Source: Pseudomonadota bacterium
GTDB lineage: Bacteria > Pseudomonadota > Alphaproteobacteria > Rhizobiales > Hyphomicrobiaceae
DNA length: 64,000 nucleotides
Assembly (NCBI GenBank): GCA_018242255.1
Contig: JAFECH010000349.1
Span: 20,415-84,414, forward strand
Reading direction: 5' to 3'
The position numbers and the translations under genes were made by a program. Below, piece after piece: positions 39,039 through 48,074 of the stretch; within the stretch, counting starts at the first letter, position 1; each line of letters starts with the position of its first letter. Under the pieces are notes generated by a model, which was given only the letters and a program-made list of their open reading frames with translations, was not told the origin of the DNA and ran no database searches.

Positions 39039-39716
39039 TCAGTCGCGCGAACTCGGCGGGGTCTTATCGTCCGCAACGGGTGCGGGGGTGACGCCCGGTA
39101 CGGTCGATCCGTCACGTTTTGCGAACTTCAGCCGTTCGAGCGCCGGCATACGCCAGAGACGCCGGTCTTCGGTGGTGTTGGCGGCCGGAGGATGGGTGAT
39201 GACGACGCTGACGTCATCGCTCTTGTCAGGCCGACGCGAGGTTGTTTCTGTGGCCGGCGCGTCTGCGAGCGGGGGCGCTGGGTCGTGACCGCGGCCCGTA
39301 AACTGGCCCGCCGCGAGCCAATAGATGAAGCCGCCAAAGAAGCCGACGGTCAGAAATGTCTTGATTGCGTAATTGTTGAAGATTGTTGGCTGCCCCGCCA
39401 CTTCGCTAGCATATTGCGCACTGAAGCCAAGCAGGGCGATGACGATACCGGCGAGCAGATAATAAGACAGCGTACGGATCGAAAACCATTCACCGATCAA
39501 GGCCGCGATCAAAACGAAAGCGGATGAAAAAATTGCGATGTGCGTTGCCGCGAGCAGCGAGAGGTCGATCACTTCGGTCAGTGATTTGGGCCATTGCTGG
39601 GAGGTTCCGGAAAGAGCGCCGATATCGACGAAAAGCACGGTCACGAGCCCCGCCGCCAAGCTCGCGAGCGTCAAGCCAAATACAATCCGCGCCAACGTGC
39701 CGATCAGTCTGAACAC
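39039..39716 (-). CDS. Hypothetical membrane protein
   Basis: 225 residues. Four predicted helices fall in the first 145 residues (IGTLARIVFGLTLASLAAGL; ATHIAIFSSAFVLIAALIG; LSYYLLAGIVIALLGF; FLTVGFFGGFIYWLAAG), followed by a soluble Pro/Thr/Asp-rich tail. The GTG at 39716 has GGAG 5 nt upstream. The length and topology do not match a named family. Confidence 0.66.
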   Translation of the reverse strand: MFRLIGTLARIVFGLTLASLAAGLVTVLFVDIGALSGTSQQWPKSLTEVIDLSLLAATHIAIFSSAFVLIAALIGEWFSIRTLSYYLLAGIVIALLGFSAQYASEVAGQPTIFNNYAIKTFLTVGFFGGFIYWLAAGQFTGRGHDPAPPLADAPATETTSRRPDKSDDVSVVITHPPAANTTEDRRLWRMPALERLKFAKRDGSTVPGVTPAPVADDKTPPSSRD

Positions 39717-39800
39717 AAGAACTCCGCCCCAAGCCACCCTGCCGCGGAGTGTATATAGACGGCGGTTCGGGGCTCAATAGGGATTCGGACTAGCTGCTGA

Positions 39801-40994
39801 TCAGGGATTTGCGGCCGGAGCGGCGCGATCCTTGGCGGAGATGCGCTGGCTTTCCGACCTAAGTTGCCCGCAGGCCGCAAGAATATCGCGTCCACGCGGC
39901 GTGCGGACCGGGCTTGCGTAGCCGGCGCGGTTCACGACGTCCGCAAAGCGTTCAATCGTTTCCCAATCGGAACACTCGTAGCGCGTGCCCGGCCACGGAT
40001 TGAATGGGATAAGGTTGATTTTGGCGGGGATTCCGGACAGCAGGCGCACCAGTGCGCGGGCTTCGGCAAGGCTGTCGTTGACGCCCTTCAGCATCACGTA
40101 TTCGAAGGTGATGCGGCGCGCGTTCGAAAGGCCTGGATAATTGCGGCAGGCCTCCATCAACTCGGCGATGGGGTACTTCTTGTTTATTGGCACCAGTTCA
40201 TCGCGCAGCGCGTCGTTCGTGGCGTGCAGCGAGATCGCGAGCATGGTGTCGGCCTCTTCGCCCCATCGCGGAATCTCGGGAACGACACCGGACGTCGAGA
40301 GCGTGATGCGCCGCTTCGACAGCGACAGGCCTTCGCCGTCGGAGGCGACGTCCATCGCGGCTTTGACGTTGTCGAAATTATAAAGCGGTTCGCCCATGCC
40401 CATCAGGACGACGTTGGTGATCTTGCGTTCGGCGTTCGGAAGCAGCCGGCCGTCGTCGGGGCCCTTCGCGCCGGGCCAATCGCCGATGCGGTCGCGCGCC
40501 AGCATGATCTGGGCGACGATTTCTTCGGCTTCGAGATTGCGCACGAGGCGCTGGGTGCCGGTGTGGCAGAACGAGCAATTCAGCGTGCAACCGACCTGGC
40601 TCGAAATGCAGAGCGTGCCGCGGTCGCTTTCGGGGATGTAGACGGTTTCGATTTCCGGCGGGCGGGCTTCGTGGCTGCGTTTTGCGAGGCGGAGAAGCCA
40701 TTTGCGTGTGCCGTCGACCGAGATTTGCTCAGAAACAATCTCTGGACGGTCGAGTGAATATATGTCGGAGAGCTGGCGGCGGAGGTCTTTCGAGACGTCC
40801 GTCATATCGTCGAAGCTCGTGACGCCGCGGACGTAGATCCAGCTCCAGAGCTGGCCGACGCGCATGCGCAGCTGCTTCTCCGGCACGCCTGCGGCAGCGA
40901 GCGCGAGCTTAAGGCGGTCGCGCGTCAGGCCCGCAAGAGACGGCTTTGCGGCGGAGGTCGTCGGATCGATTTTAACTAAGGGCGCGGCGGTCAT
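39801..40994 (-). CDS. rlmN: Dual-specificity RNA methyltransferase RlmN
   Basis: A 397-residue radical-SAM enzyme making 2-methyladenosine at A2503 of 23S rRNA and A37 of some tRNAs. The cluster motif is [50 protein letters not shown] and the resolving C-terminal Cys in [16 protein letters not shown] are present. It has no clear ribosome-binding site before ATG 40994. Confidence 0.95.
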   Translation of the reverse strand: MTAAPLVKIDPTTSAAKPSLAGLTRDRLKLALAAAGVPEKQLRMRVGQLWSWIYVRGVTSFDDMTDVSKDLRRQLSDIYSLDRPEIVSEQISVDGTRKWLLRLAKRSHEARPPEIETVYIPESDRGTLCISSQVGCTLNCSFCHTGTQRLVRNLEAEEIVAQIMLARDRIGDWPGAKGPDDGRLLPNAERKITNVVLMGMGEPLYNFDNVKAAMDVASDGEGLSLSKRRITLSTSGVVPEIPRWGEEADTMLAISLHATNDALRDELVPINKKYPIAELMEACRNYPGLSNARRITFEYVMLKGVNDSLAEARALVRLLSGIPAKINLIPFNPWPGTRYECSDWETIERFADVVNRAGYASPVRTPRGRDILAACGQLRSESQRISAKDRAAPAANP

Positions 40995-41086
40995 AATTTA
41001 AAAAATCAGCTTTGGGTTGCGGAAGTGGCCCCTTTTACAGGCGTTTGCGGCACGTGAACAGGTCCCGGATGCCGCGCTCTTTTGTG

Positions 41087-41129
41087 GGCGCTTGGCGACA
41101 CGCGTTCCGCGCGCCGGCCGCCAAGCGCC
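41087..41129. repeat. Nested palindrome, copy B
   Basis: Outer arms GGCGCTTGGCG/CGCCAAGCGCC (11 bp) enclose an inner CGCG-TTCC-GCGCG hairpin. The arms are almost those of copy A. It lies just after the hslU stop. Confidence 0.8.
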
Positions 41130-41134
41130 GAGCG

Positions 41135-42439
41135 TTAAAGAATAAACCGGCTCAAGTCGGCGTTTTTCGAGAGCTGGCCAACGCGCTCCGTCACGTAGGC
41201 GCCGTCGACGACGACTGTGACGCCGCTTTTGTCGGAGGCTTCAAACGAAACCTCATCGAGCACGCGTTCGAGCACGGTCTGCAGGCGGCGCGCGCCGATG
41301 TTCTCGACGGTCGAATTCACTTCAACGGCAGCGTCGGCGAGGGCATCGATGGCATCGGGCTTGAATTCGAGGGTCAAGCCCTCGGTCTCCATCAGCGCGA
41401 CGTACTGCTTGATGAGGCTTGCCTGCGGTTCCGTCAAAATGCGTTTCATGTCGTCACGGGAGAGCGCATTGAGCTCGACGCGGATCGGCAGGCGGCCTTG
41501 CAACTCGGGCAGCAGGTCGGAGGGCTTCGCCACGTGGAAGGCGCCCGAGGCAATGAAGAGTATATGGTCGGTCTTCACCGGGCCGTACTTCGTCGCGACC
41601 GTCGTGCCTTCGATCAACGGCAGGAGATCGCGCTGCACGCCTTCGCGGGAGACATCGGCGCCGCCGCGCGCGCCGTCGCTACGCGATGTGATTTTGTCGA
41701 TCTCGTCGAGGAAGACGATGCCGTTGTTCTCGACCGCAGCGATCGCTTCGCCGGAGATCTGATCGCTATCGATCAGTTTGTCGCTTTCCTCGGCGATGAG
41801 AATTTCGAAGCTGTCCTTGACGGTGACGCGGCGCGACTTGGTGCGCTGGCCGAGTGCTTTGCCCAGCATCTCGCCGATGTTGATCGTCGCCATCGAGCCG
41901 CCGGGCATGTCGAAAGTCGGGATCGGGGAAGCCGTATCGTTGACGAGGATGTCGATTTCCTTGTCGTTCAATTCGTTGTTGCGCAGTTTCTTGCGGAAGC
42001 TGTCGCGCGTCGACGGCGAGGCGTTGGAACCGACAAGCGCGTCGAGTACGCGTTCTTCGGCGGCTTTTTCTGCTTTGGCGCGCACGCCCTGGCGCTTCGA
42101 CTCTTTGACAAGGCCCAAGCCGACCTCGACGAGATCGCGCACAATGCTTTCGACGTCGCGGCCGACGTAGCCGACCTCGGTGAATTTCGTCGCCTCGACT
42201 TTGAGGAACGGCGCGCCTGCAAGTTTTGCGAGGCGGCGCGAGATTTCGGTTTTGCCGACGCCTGTCGGACCGATCATCAGGATGTTTTTCGGCAGGACTT
42301 CGTCACGCAGTTCGCCGGTCAATTGCTGGCGGCGCCACCGGTTGCGCAGTGCAATGGCGACGGCGCGTTTGGCATCATTCTGGCCGACGATGTAGCGGTC
42401 GAGTTCGGATACGATTTCACGCGGTGAAAAGTTGGTCAT
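41135..42439 (-). CDS. hslU: HslUV protease ATPase subunit HslU
   Basis: A 434-residue AAA+ unfoldase partner of HslV. It has Walker [18 protein letters not shown], Walker [12 protein letters not shown], pore motif GYVGRDVES, sensor GARRLQTV and the C-terminal ADLSRFIL that docks into HslV. Its ATG overlaps the stop of an upstream membrane-protein gene by 4 nt, so hslU translation is coupled to that gene rather than to hslV. Confidence 0.97.
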   Translation of the reverse strand: MTNFSPREIVSELDRYIVGQNDAKRAVAIALRNRWRRQQLTGELRDEVLPKNILMIGPTGVGKTEISRRLAKLAGAPFLKVEATKFTEVGYVGRDVESIVRDLVEVGLGLVKESKRQGVRAKAEKAAEERVLDALVGSNASPSTRDSFRKKLRNNELNDKEIDILVNDTASPIPTFDMPGGSMATINIGEMLGKALGQRTKSRRVTVKDSFEILIAEESDKLIDSDQISGEAIAAVENNGIVFLDEIDKITSRSDGARGGADVSREGVQRDLLPLIEGTTVATKYGPVKTDHILFIASGAFHVAKPSDLLPELQGRLPIRVELNALSRDDMKRILTEPQASLIKQYVALMETEGLTLEFKPDAIDALADAAVEVNSTVENIGARRLQTVLERVLDEVSFEASDKSGVTVVVDGAYVTERVGQLSKNADLSRFIL

Positions 42440-43527
42440 TGTCTCGCTTGCGGAAGGTAGGGACCGATCGGTGTGGCGTTGAGCACCGGCATCAGGCGGT
42501 TGCGCAGCGGGTGCCAGAAGACGCCGAGGATGAGGACGAACCCGCCAACGAGCGCGAGCGTCAAGGTGAAGGAAGAGGGCGCGTTGCCCGTGTGGGGCAA
42601 TTCGACCCCACCGCTCAAGAGATCGTAGACGGCGCCGCAGAAGTAGGTGAGCGACGAAACGAGCAGCGCACGGCGGTCGATGGCGAGCGCAAAGAGCCCG
42701 AGCCCGAAAACGGTCAACAGCACGATGCCCGACGTCATCAGGCCGTTGGTCGAACTTTTGATCAGCATGATCATCGGTGAGACGATCAGCGCAGCGGCAA
42801 CAAGGTGCAGCCAGAAGGCGCCATCGGAAAAGCGCATCACGCGCTTGGGGTCTTTCGCATCATAGAACAGCGCTACGAGTAGAACGAACAGGCCGTAGCC
42901 GAAAGCCGCAACCGACACGCCGATGCCGAGCGAATAGAGGCCCTTGCTAACGACGGCGTAGCCGAAGAACGCCATCAGGCCGAGCGCGAACGGCAAGCGG
43001 AAGCGAAGATAATAGACGAATGCTGCGATGAGTGCGGGCAAGCCGAAGACCATCGTCGGATTGCGCCAGAACACGAGTTCGGAATCCACATCCCAGTTGG
43101 AGGATTTGAAGTTGTCCCAGTGAAGTTGGACGACCACAGCGGATGCCGCGAACGCAACAAACAGCAAGGACAACACCATTCCGGGCAGTACGGCGCGCAG
43201 GCGTCCGACAAGAATTTCGCTCAAGACCCAGAACGTGGCGGCGGCGACAGCCAGCGTTGCGACCCAGCTGATGCCGAAAAGGCCGGTGGACGTGACAGTG
43301 AGGAACGCAGCCGCGATCAGCAGTACGCCGATCGTCAGGAAGACGTCGTTGAAGCCGTTGAGGAAGCGGAAGCGTTCCTCGTCGGCCAGCACGGATGGTT
43401 CGCCGTCGGGTCCGAGTGGCGTTGCAGACGTGCGACGCATGGCGCGCAGCTTTTCGGCCTGCGCTGCGTCGATGACGCCCGCGTCGACAGCGGCCTGCAG
43501 ATCGTCAGAAGATGGTCCGTTGGCCAT
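42436..43527 (-). CDS. Polytopic membrane protein between hslV and hslU
   Basis: 363 residues with a short soluble N terminus ([23 protein letters not shown]) and about 10 hydrophobic segments. It resembles the DUF2157/DUF4401 type of predicted membrane protein. No transport signature is evident. It lies 16 nt after hslV and overlaps hslU by 4 nt, which places it inside the HslUV operon. Its function is unknown. Confidence 0.85.
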   Translation of the reverse strand: MANGPSSDDLQAAVDAGVIDAAQAEKLRAMRRTSATPLGPDGEPSVLADEERFRFLNGFNDVFLTIGVLLIAAAFLTVTSTGLFGISWVATLAVAAATFWVLSEILVGRLRAVLPGMVLSLLFVAFAASAVVVQLHWDNFKSSNWDVDSELVFWRNPTMVFGLPALIAAFVYYLRFRLPFALGLMAFFGYAVVSKGLYSLGIGVSVAAFGYGLFVLLVALFYDAKDPKRVMRFSDGAFWLHLVAAALIVSPMIMLIKSSTNGLMTSGIVLLTVFGLGLFALAIDRRALLVSSLTYFCGAVYDLLSGGVELPHTGNAPSSFTLTLALVGGFVLILGVFWHPLRNRLMPVLNATPIGPYLPQARQ

Positions 43528-43543
43528 GAGAGGGCTCGCGCCG

Positions 43544-44116
43544 TTACGATGTTTTCACGTCGAGGGTTTCGACGACGATGTTCGAATTCGTATAGACGCA
43601 AATCTCGGCAGCAATAGACATGGCCTTGCGGGCGATGGCTTCGGCGTCGAGCGGCTGATCGGCCAGCGCGCGGGCGGCGGCCAGCGCGTAGTTGCCGCCG
43701 GAGCCGATACCAGCGATAGCGTTTTCGGGTTCAAGCACGTCGCCGTTGCCGGTCAACACCAGGGTCGTCGTGGCGTCGGCGACGATCATCATGGCTTCCA
43801 GGCGGCGAAGGAAGCGGTCGGTGCGCCAGTCTTTCGCTAACTCGACCGCGGCGCGGGTGAGTTGGCCGGGGTACTGCTCGAGCTTCGCCTCAAGGCGCTC
43901 GAACAGCGTAAATGCGTCGGCGGTCGCGCCGGCGAAGCCGCCGATCACGTCACCTTTGCCAAGACGGCGGACCTTTTTGGCATGCGACTTGATAACTGTC
44001 TGGCCGAGGCTGACCTGGCCGTCACCGGCAACTACAACTTTGCCGTCCTTCCGGACCGTCAGGATCGTGGTGGCGTGCCAGCTCGGAAGGCCGGCATTTT
44101 GGCTCTGGTGGGTCAT
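43544..44116 (-). CDS. hslV: HslUV protease peptidase subunit HslV
   Basis: A 190-residue threonine peptidase. The nucleophile Thr is in [15 protein letters not shown] near residue 16-17, so a 15-16-residue propeptide must be removed, as usual in Alphaproteobacteria. [33 protein letters not shown] and [16 protein letters not shown] are conserved. ATG 44116 has no ribosome-binding site; see the promoter entry. Confidence 0.95.
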   Translation of the reverse strand: MTHQSQNAGLPSWHATTILTVRKDGKVVVAGDGQVSLGQTVIKSHAKKVRRLGKGDVIGGFAGATADAFTLFERLEAKLEQYPGQLTRAAVELAKDWRTDRFLRRLEAMMIVADATTTLVLTGNGDVLEPENAIAGIGSGGNYALAAARALADQPLDAEAIARKAMSIAAEICVYTNSNIVVETLDVKTS

Positions 44117-44127
44117 ATGTATCGCGT

Positions 44128-44156
44128 CAGTTAAGCTTTTCGCGGGAAGATGCAAG
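44128..44156 (-). promoter_or_regulatory. Putative RpoH (heat-shock) promoter of hslV
   Basis: The minus strand reads CTTG-N17-CTTAACTG against the alphaproteobacterial sigma-32 consensus CTTG-N17/18-CYTATNT. There is one mismatch in the -10. Transcription would begin about 5 nt before the hslV ATG, matching the missing ribosome-binding site. HslUV is a classic heat-shock protease. Confidence 0.5.
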
Positions 44157-44173
44157 GGAAGGCTCTTAAAGTT

Positions 44174-44214
44174 GGCCCGAGCGACTCTCCTCCGGAGAGC
44201 CGGCCGCTCGGGCC
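44174..44214. repeat. Nested palindrome, copy C
   Basis: Arms GGCCCGAGCG/CGCTCGGGCC (10 bp) enclose ACTCTCC-TCC-GGAGAGCC. It lies in the divergent hslV/hisB promoter region, so it cannot be a terminator of either gene. Confidence 0.82.
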
Positions 44215-44375
44215 GGCCGCCAAGGCCGAACGAGGCGTTCAGTCGGGCTTGGCCTCAAAGGCAGGTAGCTGATAAACGCTCGTGCCCTGGGGGGCAAATA
44301 TAGATGGTTTTCTGGCCCCGGCGGCCGGTTCCCGGTACGGGAGTCGCCGGGGGCAAACGAAAAGGAACGATTCAC

Positions 44376-44966
44376 GTGAAGCGGCAGGCGACGATTACGC
44401 GCAAGACCAAAGAGACCGAGATCGCCGCGACCGTCGACCTCGACGGCACTGGCGCCTACGACGTTTCGACCGGGATCGGCTTTCTCGATCACATGCTGGA
44501 GCAACTTGCGCGGCATTCGCTGATCAACATTACACTCAGGGCCAAGGGCGACCTGCATATCGATTTCCATCACACGGCCGAGGATACCGGCATCGTGCTG
44601 GGGCAGGCGATCGCCAAGGCGCTCGACGATAAAGCCGGGATCGTGCGCTACGCCGACGTGCATCTGCCGATGGACGAGACGCTGACGCGCGTCGCAGTCG
44701 ACGTTTCAGGGCGGCCGTTCCTAGTGTGGAAGGTTGAATTCTCGCGGCCGAAGCTCGGCGAGATGGACACCGAGCTGTTCCGCGAGTGGTTCCAGGCGTT
44801 TGCGCAAAATGCGGGCATCACGTTGCACGTCGAAAACCTTTACGGCGAGAACAATCACCATATCGCGGAGACCTGCTATAAGGGCCTCGCGCGGGCGCTG
44901 AAGGCTGCGGTTTCGATCGATCCGCGGCAGGCTGGGCGCATTCCCTCGACCAAGGGCGCGCTGTAA
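44376..44966 (+). CDS. hisB: Imidazoleglycerol-phosphate dehydratase
   Basis: A 196-residue Mn-dependent dehydratase (single-function HisB, no phosphatase domain) for histidine synthesis. The metal ligands are in [28 protein letters not shown] and NNHHIAE. It starts with GTG 44376, with AAAGGA 9 nt upstream. It begins the cluster hisB-DUF2628-hisH-hisA-hisF. Confidence 0.96.
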   Translation: MKRQATITRKTKETEIAATVDLDGTGAYDVSTGIGFLDHMLEQLARHSLINITLRAKGDLHIDFHHTAEDTGIVLGQAIAKALDDKAGIVRYADVHLPMDETLTRVAVDVSGRPFLVWKVEFSRPKLGEMDTELFREWFQAFAQNAGITLHVENLYGENNHHIAETCYKGLARALKAAVSIDPRQAGRIPSTKGAL

Positions 44967-45003
44967 CGTTCGAGCCGGTCCCTGCTGGCGGCGCGACGTT
45001 GGA

Positions 45004-45498
45004 ATGGAGCAAGGAGCTTTGAGTTCTGTGTCGACTTACACCGTGCATGAGCCGCCGGATGCCGATGCCGACCGCATCGATCGCGGCGTCGAGCTTGAGT
45101 TCGTCAAGGACGGATTTTCTTGGCTGACGGCGATCTGTCCGCCGCTCGGGTTTTTGGCAAACGGCGTCTGGCTGATGGCGGTTGCCTATCTCGCGGGTAC
45201 AGCGTTTCTGGGCTACGTGCTGAACGCGCTGAAAGTCAGTCCGGACAGCATTGGCATCATCTTTTTGATGATCAACATCTACCTCGGCTTCGAGGTTTCA
45301 AGCCTGAAGCGCTGGATGCTCGATCAGCGCGGCTGGCAGATGGTCGGCGTCGTCAACGGTAAGTCGATTGCCGAGTGCGAGCGGCGCTTCTTTGAGGGCT
45401 GGCTGCCGGAGCAGCCGGTGATTGCAAGCGACGATGCCAACGTCGCATCGTCAAGGGCGCGCGGGTCGCGCTTCTGGCCGTTCGGTGCCGGGGCTTAA
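45004..45498 (+). CDS. DUF2628 membrane protein
   Basis: 164 residues with two or three hydrophobic segments (SWLTAICPPLGFLANGVWLM; AYLAGTAFLGYVLNAL; IGIIFLMINIYLGFEVSSL). This is the DUF2628 family seen between hisB and hisH in Hyphomicrobiales. Function unknown. The start may be ATG 45004, or GTG 45028, which lies downstream of AAGGAG. Confidence 0.85.
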   Translation: MEQGALSSVSTYTVHEPPDADADRIDRGVELEFVKDGFSWLTAICPPLGFLANGVWLMAVAYLAGTAFLGYVLNALKVSPDSIGIIFLMINIYLGFEVSSLKRWMLDQRGWQMVGVVNGKSIAECERRFFEGWLPEQPVIASDDANVASSRARGSRFWPFGAGA

Positions 45499-45685
45499 AC
45501 GCTTTTGGCGCACTTACTGTTATTCCGGCCGGCGCGCGTTGCGGCCGACCGGCAAGTGCCGCGTCGTCGCGATAGGGTGCGCGGCTCCCCGGACGGTTCG
45601 CCGGGGATGACAATTGGCGCGGCTTGCGGCATTGGAAGCCGATACGATTTATCGAGCTGAAAGTCCTCCGAGGCCCGTCCTTCAC

Positions 45686-46339
45686 ATGCAAAGCGTTGTC
45701 ATCATCGATTACGGGTCGGGCAATCTGCACTCGGCGGCGAAAGCGTTCGAAAGCGCGGCGCGCGACAGTGGGGCCGACGCCAAGATCATTGTCAGTCCGC
45801 GGCCCGAAGACGTGCTGGCGGCGGATCGGATCGTGCTGCCGGGCGTCGGGGCCTATGGCGACTGCAAACACGGGCTCGAACGCGTGCAAGGCCTCATTCC
45901 AGCTTTGGAAGAGACGGTGCGGCAGAAGGGCCGGCCGTTTCTGGGCATCTGCGTCGGGATGCAGCTTTTGTCCGAGCGCGGACTCGAATTCGTCGAGACG
46001 CCGGGGCTCGGGTGGATCAAGGGAGAGGTCCGCGCGATCGCGCCCAGCGATCCGGAGCTGAAAATTCCGCACATGGGGTGGAACACGCTCAACGTCGCCC
46101 ATCCGCATGCGCTGCTGGAGGGCATTCCTACCGGCCCGGACGGCTGGCACGCGTATTTCGTGCATTCCTTTGCGATGGTGCCGACGGAACGGCGCGTCGT
46201 CGTCGCTGAGACGGATTACGGCGGTCCGATTACGGCTTTCGTTGCGGACGGCAATATCGCCGGCACGCAGTTCCACCCGGAAAAGAGCCAGAAGCTTGGT
46301 TTGAAGCTGATTGCCAATTTCTTGAAGTGGCAGCCGTAA
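45686..46339 (+). CDS. hisH: Imidazole glycerol phosphate synthase subunit HisH
   Basis: A 217-residue class I glutamine amidotransferase that feeds ammonia to HisF. The nucleophile Cys is in FLGICVGMQLLSERG, the oxyanion region in PGVGAYGDC, and the His-Glu pair in GTQFHPEKSQKLG. A GC-rich inverted repeat precedes it (about 45540-45615). Confidence 0.96.
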   Translation: MQSVVIIDYGSGNLHSAAKAFESAARDSGADAKIIVSPRPEDVLAADRIVLPGVGAYGDCKHGLERVQGLIPALEETVRQKGRPFLGICVGMQLLSERGLEFVETPGLGWIKGEVRAIAPSDPELKIPHMGWNTLNVAHPHALLEGIPTGPDGWHAYFVHSFAMVPTERRVVVAETDYGGPITAFVADGNIAGTQFHPEKSQKLGLKLIANFLKWQP

Positions 46340-46347
46340 GCATTGAC

Positions 46348-46435
46348 GTCATGCCGACCAAGGTCGGCACTCAGTCAACGCTCATCATCCTGCACGTCAA
46401 TGTTTGACTGGATCCCGGCCTTCGCCGGGATGACG
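46348..46435. repeat. 88-bp dispersed repeat, copy 1
   Basis: Begins GTCATGCCG and ends with the palindrome ATCCCGGCCTTCGCCGGGAT then GACG. It matches copy 2 (53813-53900) in length and over most positions. It lies between hisH and the following minus-strand gene. Confidence 0.8.
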
Positions 46436-46467
46436 ACCGTTGGGGTGGTTTCGAGGTGTTGTCGCAT

Positions 46468-46815
46468 TCACCTTGCCAGGGTGCCGACGGCAGATTGAAT
46501 GACCGTCCAGACGCCGCGCGGCACGTGCCATGTGCCGTCGGTATCGTCGTCTTCGAGGCGGCCTTCGAGCCACGCGAGGCGGGACGTGCCCGCTGCGTCG
46601 GCACGGCCAAGCTCGTGAACGGCGAGCTCATCGGGAGAATCAAACAGGATCGCCAGCCGGCGCTTGATCTGCTCGGCGCCGAGCCAGGTCCTGACGTACC
46701 AGACGCCGTTGCCGGCGGGGGCGTATTCGGTTGCGATGTAGGGGAGCGAGAACGTCACCGTCCAGGTGTCCTGGTTGGCGGATTTGGGGGTATGATGGAG
46801 AAGAAAGGTCTTCAT
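46468..46815 (-). CDS. Cas2/SinR-like small protein, paralogue 2
   Basis: 115 residues. The pattern is a beta strand (MKTFLLHHTP), GVWYVRTWLGAEQIKRRLAILFDSPDELAVHEL, and then RADAAGTSRLAWLEGR. It parallels the neighbour at 47036-47404 in order: WYV, L--LL, D-LLV/ELAV, and (R)DAA-T-----W---R. The fold is thus inferred to be Cas2/SinR-like, but the catalytic Asp at the end of the first strand is not present (His-His-Thr-Pro instead). The upstream region has no LexA box of its own. A terminator hairpin separates it from the neighbour. Confidence 0.72.
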   Translation of the reverse strand: MKTFLLHHTPKSANQDTWTVTFSLPYIATEYAPAGNGVWYVRTWLGAEQIKRRLAILFDSPDELAVHELGRADAAGTSRLAWLEGRLEDDDTDGTWHVPRGVWTVIQSAVGTLAR

Positions 46816-46897
46816 GGCGCTAATCCGGTACTGAGCTTGGGGGAGCTTCGGGAGCAGGCTTGGGGTACGCAGTACGCAACGAGAAAAACGCGAAGTG

Positions 46898-46944
46898 AAA
46901 AAGGGAGCCGGGGATCATGAGGCAGTTGGGGGCATGATCCCCGG
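46898..46944 (-). terminator. Terminator after the Cas2-like gene
   Basis: A perfect 12-bp stem, CCGGGGATCATG/CATGATCCCCGG, with a 13-nt loop is followed four nt later by TTTTT on the minus strand. It suggests the two Cas2-like genes have mostly separate transcripts. Confidence 0.65.
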
Positions 46945-47035
46945 AGCTCCAGCATCGGCCTCTGGACGGGGCGAGCCCGTTGGGAAGGCTAGGGGGAGAA
47001 GACCCGCCCCGCCCAAAGACCGGAATTCGTAGACG

Positions 47036-47404
47036 TCAGCCGGCTTTCGCGAACGGCAGCTCGGGCTCCATCGGCTCGGCGGCGGCGGTCGCCGGAAGCG
47101 GGAAGGCGATGATATTGCCATCGGGCTCGAGATCGATGCTCGGTCGGCGCTGACGGAACCAGCGAAGCGACGTGTTGGTCATCGCGGCGTCGCGCTTCGT
47201 CGCCTGGATCAGCAGGCCGTCGTCTTCGGCGAGCAGCGCGCGGAGATCCGTTTCCAGTTCCACTTCCTCGCGCTCGGACATGACGTACCAGGTATTCGAC
47301 AGCGGGCGAGCCCACTTGTCGCCGATGCCCATGATGGCTTGGGCGACGACGTGCTGATTGCGGGTCGGGTGGGCCAGGTCGTACGAGATGAGGTAGGTGC
47401 GCAT
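47036..47404 (-). CDS. Cas2/SinR-like small protein with LexA boxes upstream
   Basis: 122 residues. The N terminus MRTYLISYDL ends in the Asp of the Cas2-type ferredoxin fold. NTWYVMSEREEVELETDLRALLAEDDGLLIQATKRD follows, then a W...R tail. This is the SinR-like family, related in fold to the CRISPR Cas2 nuclease/adaptor, but no CRISPR array or cas1 lies near. ATG 47404 has AGGAG 7 nt upstream. Two LexA boxes lie 76-137 nt upstream, so SOS control is likely. Biochemical role unknown (nuclease, toxin or nucleic-acid adaptor). Confidence 0.78.
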   Translation of the reverse strand: MRTYLISYDLAHPTRNQHVVAQAIMGIGDKWARPLSNTWYVMSEREEVELETDLRALLAEDDGLLIQATKRDAAMTNTSLRWFRQRRPSIDLEPDGNIIAFPLPATAAAEPMEPELPFAKAG

Positions 47405-47479
47405 GGGGGCTCTCCTAGTGTTTCGGGAGGGTCGAACACGCTACTCTGACCCGGGGTGACGCCGGAATTTCGACGCCGT

Positions 47480-47494
47480 GAACATAGGAAGAAC
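47480..47494 (-). promoter_or_regulatory. LexA (SOS) box 1
   Basis: A perfect alphaproteobacterial LexA operator: on the minus strand GTTC-TTCCTAT-GTTC (GTTC-N7-GTTC). It lies 76 nt before the Cas2-like gene at 47404. Confidence 0.8.
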
Positions 47495-47526
47495 ATGCCA
47501 CGACTCAGAACAGTTGTCCAGCATTT

Positions 47527-47541
47527 GTTCTAAAATTGTTC
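47527..47541 (+). promoter_or_regulatory. LexA (SOS) box 2
   Basis: A second perfect LexA operator, GTTC-TAAAATT-GTTC on the plus strand, inverted relative to box 1 and 32 nt away. Two operators in one leader suggest tight repression. Confidence 0.8.
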
Positions 47542-47651
47542 TTTCGGAAATCTTAACCGCGTGGCAGACGCAACAGATTAATATAATTAAGAATTTCGGT
47601 GCGGCGCACGTCTTCGCTTCGGCAATCTCGCGGAACTCGGGCAGGCGCTGT

Positions 47652-47972
47652 CTACGCCTTGGGAAACAGGTTCAACTGATCCGGATCAGGCTGCTGGGAG
47701 CTCGGGATGCGCCGGTGGGGGCCGGGATCGAAGCGCGGCTCAAGGCCCGGAAACCGGCGCTGGAACTCGGCGAGCGCCTTGGCGCGGGCGCCAGGGAAGC
47801 GCACTTCCTCCCAGATTTCATAGAGGCGGCGGGGGTCGCAGGCGTAGCGGCGCTGCAGGTCTGTCGGGCGGATGCGCATCCAGCGGGCGATCCAGATGTC
47901 GATGGCGTCGTGCTCGGTGAGGGGACGGCGCGCTATGCACGGCGGGGGCTCGACGAGAAACGCGGTAGCCAT
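47652..47972 (-). CDS. Conserved small basic hypothetical protein
   Basis: 106 residues. The pattern LTEHDAIDIWIARWMRIRPTDLQRRYACDPRRLYEIWEEVRFPGARAKALAEFQRRFPGL (positions 15-75; the central helical part 47790-47920) recalls a small helix-turn-helix protein. DNA binding is inference. ATG 47972 has AGAGAG upstream. It starts divergently from hisA and is transcribed towards the Cas2-like gene, 247 nt away. Function unknown. Confidence 0.72.
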   Translation of the reverse strand: MATAFLVEPPPCIARRPLTEHDAIDIWIARWMRIRPTDLQRRYACDPRRLYEIWEEVRFPGARAKALAEFQRRFPGLEPRFDPGPHRRIPSSQQPDPDQLNLFPKA

Positions 47973-47992
47973 TGTACTCTCTTTACGTTTGC

Positions 47993-48025
47993 GCATTGCG
48001 ACTCCTCTTCGGGGAGCCCGCCGAT
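47993..48025. repeat. Degenerate nested palindrome
   Basis: GCGACTCCTCTTCGGGGAGCCCGCC carries the same inner hairpin (ACTCC/GGAG) and core as the palindrome family, but its outer arms do not pair. Confidence 0.5.
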
Positions 48026-48035
48026 TCCCAGTTTG

Positions 48036-48074
48036 CGCGCTGCGACTCGCGTTCCGCGAGCCGGCCGCAGCGCG
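48036..48074. repeat. Nested palindrome, copy D
   Basis: Arms CGCGCTGCG/CGCAGCGCG (9 bp) enclose ACTCGCG-TTC-CGCGAGC and CGGC. It lies between the 47972 gene and hisA, which diverge. Confidence 0.82.

Noticed and set aside
41012-42427. 471-residue plus-strand frame opposite hslU
   Set aside because: Antisense shadow of a certain gene; long only because of high GC.
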